Below the pieces are notes generated by a model. It was not told the origin of the DNA, ran no database searches, and saw nothing but the letters and a program-made list of their open reading frames with translations. From assembly GCF_000971295.1 (NCBI RefSeq), contig NZ_LANJ01000019.1, positions 62,001 through 126,000 of the forward strand: a stretch of DNA of 64,000 nucleotides, in the 5' to 3' direction. The DNA comes from Devosia epidermidihirudinis (GTDB taxonomy: Bacteria > Pseudomonadota > Alphaproteobacteria > Rhizobiales > Devosiaceae). Made by a program: the position numbers and the translations under genes. Of the stretch, positions 62,298 through 64,000 are shown piece by piece (position 1 is the first letter of the stretch; each line of letters opens with the position of its first letter).

Positions 62298-63737
62298 CTA
62301 GCCAGCGGCGGTGTAGGCGGTCTTCACGACGGTGAAGAACTCGGATGCGTACTTGCCCTGTTCGCGAGGGCCGTAGGACGAGCCCTTGCGGCCGCCGAAT
62401 GGCACGTGGAAGTCCACGCCAGCGGTTGGGACGTTGACCATCACCATGCCGGCTTCAGCATTGCGCTTGAAGTGGGTCGCATACTTTAGCGAGGTGGTGA
62501 CGATGCCGGCGCTGAGGCCGAAATCGGTGTCGTTCGAGGTCGCCAGGGCTTCTTCGTAATCCTTGACGCGGATGACCGATGCCACCGGCCCGAAGATCTC
62601 TTCGCGGCTGATGCGCATGGAATTGGTGGCTTCGGTGAACAGGGTTGGCTGCAGGAAGTAGCCTTCCGTGGAAGCCTTTACCAGTTCGCCACCGGCAACC
62701 AGCTTGGCGCCTTCCGACTTGCCGATGGCAATGTAGTCGGTGTCCTGCTTGAGCTGGCTTGGATCAACCACAGGGCCGATCTCGGTGTCCTTGGCGAGGG
62801 CATCGCCGACGCGCAGATTGCGGGTGCGCTCTGCGAGAGCCTCAACGAATGCGTCGTGGATGCCTTCCGTGACGATGATGCGCGAGGACGCCGTGCAACG
62901 CTGGCCGGTGGAGAAGAAGGCCGACTGGGCAACCGTTTCAACAGCGACCTTAAGGTCGGCGTCATCAAGCACGACGGTCGGGTTCTTGCCGCCCATTTCG
63001 AGCTGGAACTTGCGGTTGTGTTCAATCGAAGCGGCAGCAACGCGCTTGCCGGTGCCCACCGAGCCGGTGAAGCTGATGGCGGTAACGTCCTTGCTGTCGA
63101 GCAGGGTCTGACCGACAACCGAACCCTTGCCCATCACGAGGTTCAGCACGCCCTTGGGCAGGCCTGCACGCACCAGAATGTCGACGATCGCCCAGGTGGA
63201 GCCTGGAACCAGATCGGCTGGCTTGATCACGACTGTGTTGCCATAGGCCAGAGCCGGAGCAATCTTCCAAGTCGGGATGGCAATGGGAAAGTTCCATGGC
63301 GTGATGATGCCGATGACGCCGATTGGCTCACGGGTGATCTCAACGCCAACGCCCGGACGCACCGACGGCAGCACTTCGCCAGCAAGGCGCAGCACTTCAC
63401 CAGCGAAAAAGTCGAAAATCTGCGCAGCGCGCGTCACTTCACCAATGCCTTCTGGAAGGGTCTTGCCCTCTTCGCGGCTCAGCAGCTCACCCAGCTCGGC
63501 CTTGCGGGCCAGGATTTCCTGGCTGGCCTTGGAGAGAATGGCGTGACGCTCGAGAATGCCCGAACGCGACCAGGCTGGAAACGCAGCCTTGGCAGCAGCA
63601 ATCGCCTGCTTGGTTTCTTCAGCTGTAGCGCGCGCATAAACGCCCACCACTTCGGCGGTGTTGGATGGGTTGATGTTCTCGACCCCGTCCGTACCAACCC
63701 ACTCGCCGTCGATCAGGTTGCGGTGCAGCTCGCTCAT
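62298..63737 (-). CDS. Aldehyde dehydrogenase, probably 2-oxoglutarate-semialdehyde dehydrogenase type
   Basis: 479 residues, NAD(P)-dependent. Motifs: ITPWNFPIAIPTWKIAPALA (cofactor/oxyanion region), FTGSVGTGKRV, the catalytic glutamate in LEMGGKNP and catalytic cysteine in STGQRCTASSR. The GQRCTASSR form and the overall length match the enzymes that oxidise 2-oxoglutarate semialdehyde at the end of non-phosphorylative pentose or hydroxyproline pathways. ATG 63737 is chosen; the open frame extends upstream without homology. Confidence 0.88.
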   Translation of the reverse strand: MSELHRNLIDGEWVGTDGVENINPSNTAEVVGVYARATAEETKQAIAAAKAAFPAWSRSGILERHAILSKASQEILARKAELGELLSREEGKTLPEGIGEVTRAAQIFDFFAGEVLRLAGEVLPSVRPGVGVEITREPIGVIGIITPWNFPIAIPTWKIAPALAYGNTVVIKPADLVPGSTWAIVDILVRAGLPKGVLNLVMGKGSVVGQTLLDSKDVTAISFTGSVGTGKRVAAASIEHNRKFQLEMGGKNPTVVLDDADLKVAVETVAQSAFFSTGQRCTASSRIIVTEGIHDAFVEALAERTRNLRVGDALAKDTEIGPVVDPSQLKQDTDYIAIGKSEGAKLVAGGELVKASTEGYFLQPTLFTEATNSMRISREEIFGPVASVIRVKDYEEALATSNDTDFGLSAGIVTTSLKYATHFKRNAEAGMVMVNVPTAGVDFHVPFGGRKGSSYGPREQGKYASEFFTVVKTAYTAAG

Positions 63738-63966
63738 ATGAAGTGCCTTTCGAATAGTCTGGGAGGTAGATGCACCCAACGGAGCCAGCATGCGCTGAGA
63801 CCATGGCTGGAGTGCGAAACTGATGAAGAGGATCAACCCACTACATAGGCTGCCCACGGTGATTTGTTGAGGCCAAAACACGCCAAATCGTCAAGACGGG
63901 CGCACAAAGGCTGGAAAAGCTGGCCTGTGACTAACCAGTGGCAGCACCGTTCGCAAGCGCTACCTT

Positions 63967-63989
63967 CGTTATAAGTCATACTTATGACG
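63967..63989. promoter_or_regulatory. Palindromic operator candidate at the window end
   Basis: CGT-N-ATAAGT and ACTTAT-N-ACG arranged around a central CAT, a 23-bp interrupted palindrome. It is 229 nt upstream of the aldehyde dehydrogenase start and probably near a divergent gene outside the window. The pattern is that of GntR/FadR-type operators. Confidence 0.5.
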
Positions 63990-64000
63990 ACACAAACTCC

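Overview
The window looks like a chromosomal segment of an alphaproteobacterium of the Hyphomicrobiales (Rhizobiales) type, perhaps close to Devosia or Pelagibacterium. This is inferred from the high GC content, dense ABC-transporter operons, PstSCAB-PhoU-PhoB order, BetI-like TetR and ECF/anti-sigma genes, and alphaproteobacterial REP-like palindromes. No rRNA or marker gene fixes the genus. One tRNA is present. I saw no IS element, phage gene or CRISPR array.

Region 1 (about 0-6.6 kb, minus strand): a GntR/FadR-type regulator and a complete family-5 (Dpp/Opp-like) ABC importer. Its solute-binding protein is the most striking object in the window. Behind a normal signal peptide, the conserved blocks of the family occur in circularly permuted order, while the two other family-5 binding proteins in the window have the normal order.

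Region 2 (6.9-23.8 kb): a catabolic cluster I cannot assign to a known pathway. It holds two Gfo/Idh/MocA oxidoreductases, three SDRs, an HpcH/HpaI-type aldolase, a D-serine-deaminase-like PLP enzyme, an MlrC-type metallopeptidase, a PhyH-type dioxygenase, an Asp-box (sialidase-like) protein, an MFS-HEAT fusion transporter, a NagA-like deacetylase, two small paralogous three-cysteine proteins, RidA, and AraC and GntR regulators. Two divergent promoter regions 14.7 kb apart share an almost identical 18-bp element, which suggests one regulon.

Region 3 (23.9-43.8 kb): an AI-2E-family membrane protein with a large soluble tail; a second family-5 ABC importer with a glycerophosphodiester phosphodiesterase and an inositol-monophosphatase-like enzyme, then an RpiR regulator; a third family-5 ABC importer with a fused double ATPase; overlapping tetR, ECF sigma and anti-sigma genes; and a quinone oxidoreductase gene broken by one in-frame TGA.

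Region 4 (42.8-51.9 kb): a ribose-type sugar ABC operon with an SDR and LacI regulator, apparently controlled through a palindrome present in two copies; tRNA-Ile(CAT); and a ThuA / Gfo-Idh / LacI module.

Region 5 (52-64 kb): the phosphate regulon pstSCAB-phoU-phoB with a candidate Pho box, a glycine-betaine-type ABC operon (proVWX), and an aldehyde dehydrogenase of the 2-oxoglutarate-semialdehyde type. REP-like and terminal-inverted-repeat elements lie in the intergenic regions.

Taken together, the window is an accessory uptake and catabolism region feeding sugar, sugar-acid and peptide-like substrates into central metabolism, next to housekeeping phosphate and osmolyte transport. All functional calls rest on motif recognition by eye. 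No database search was run.
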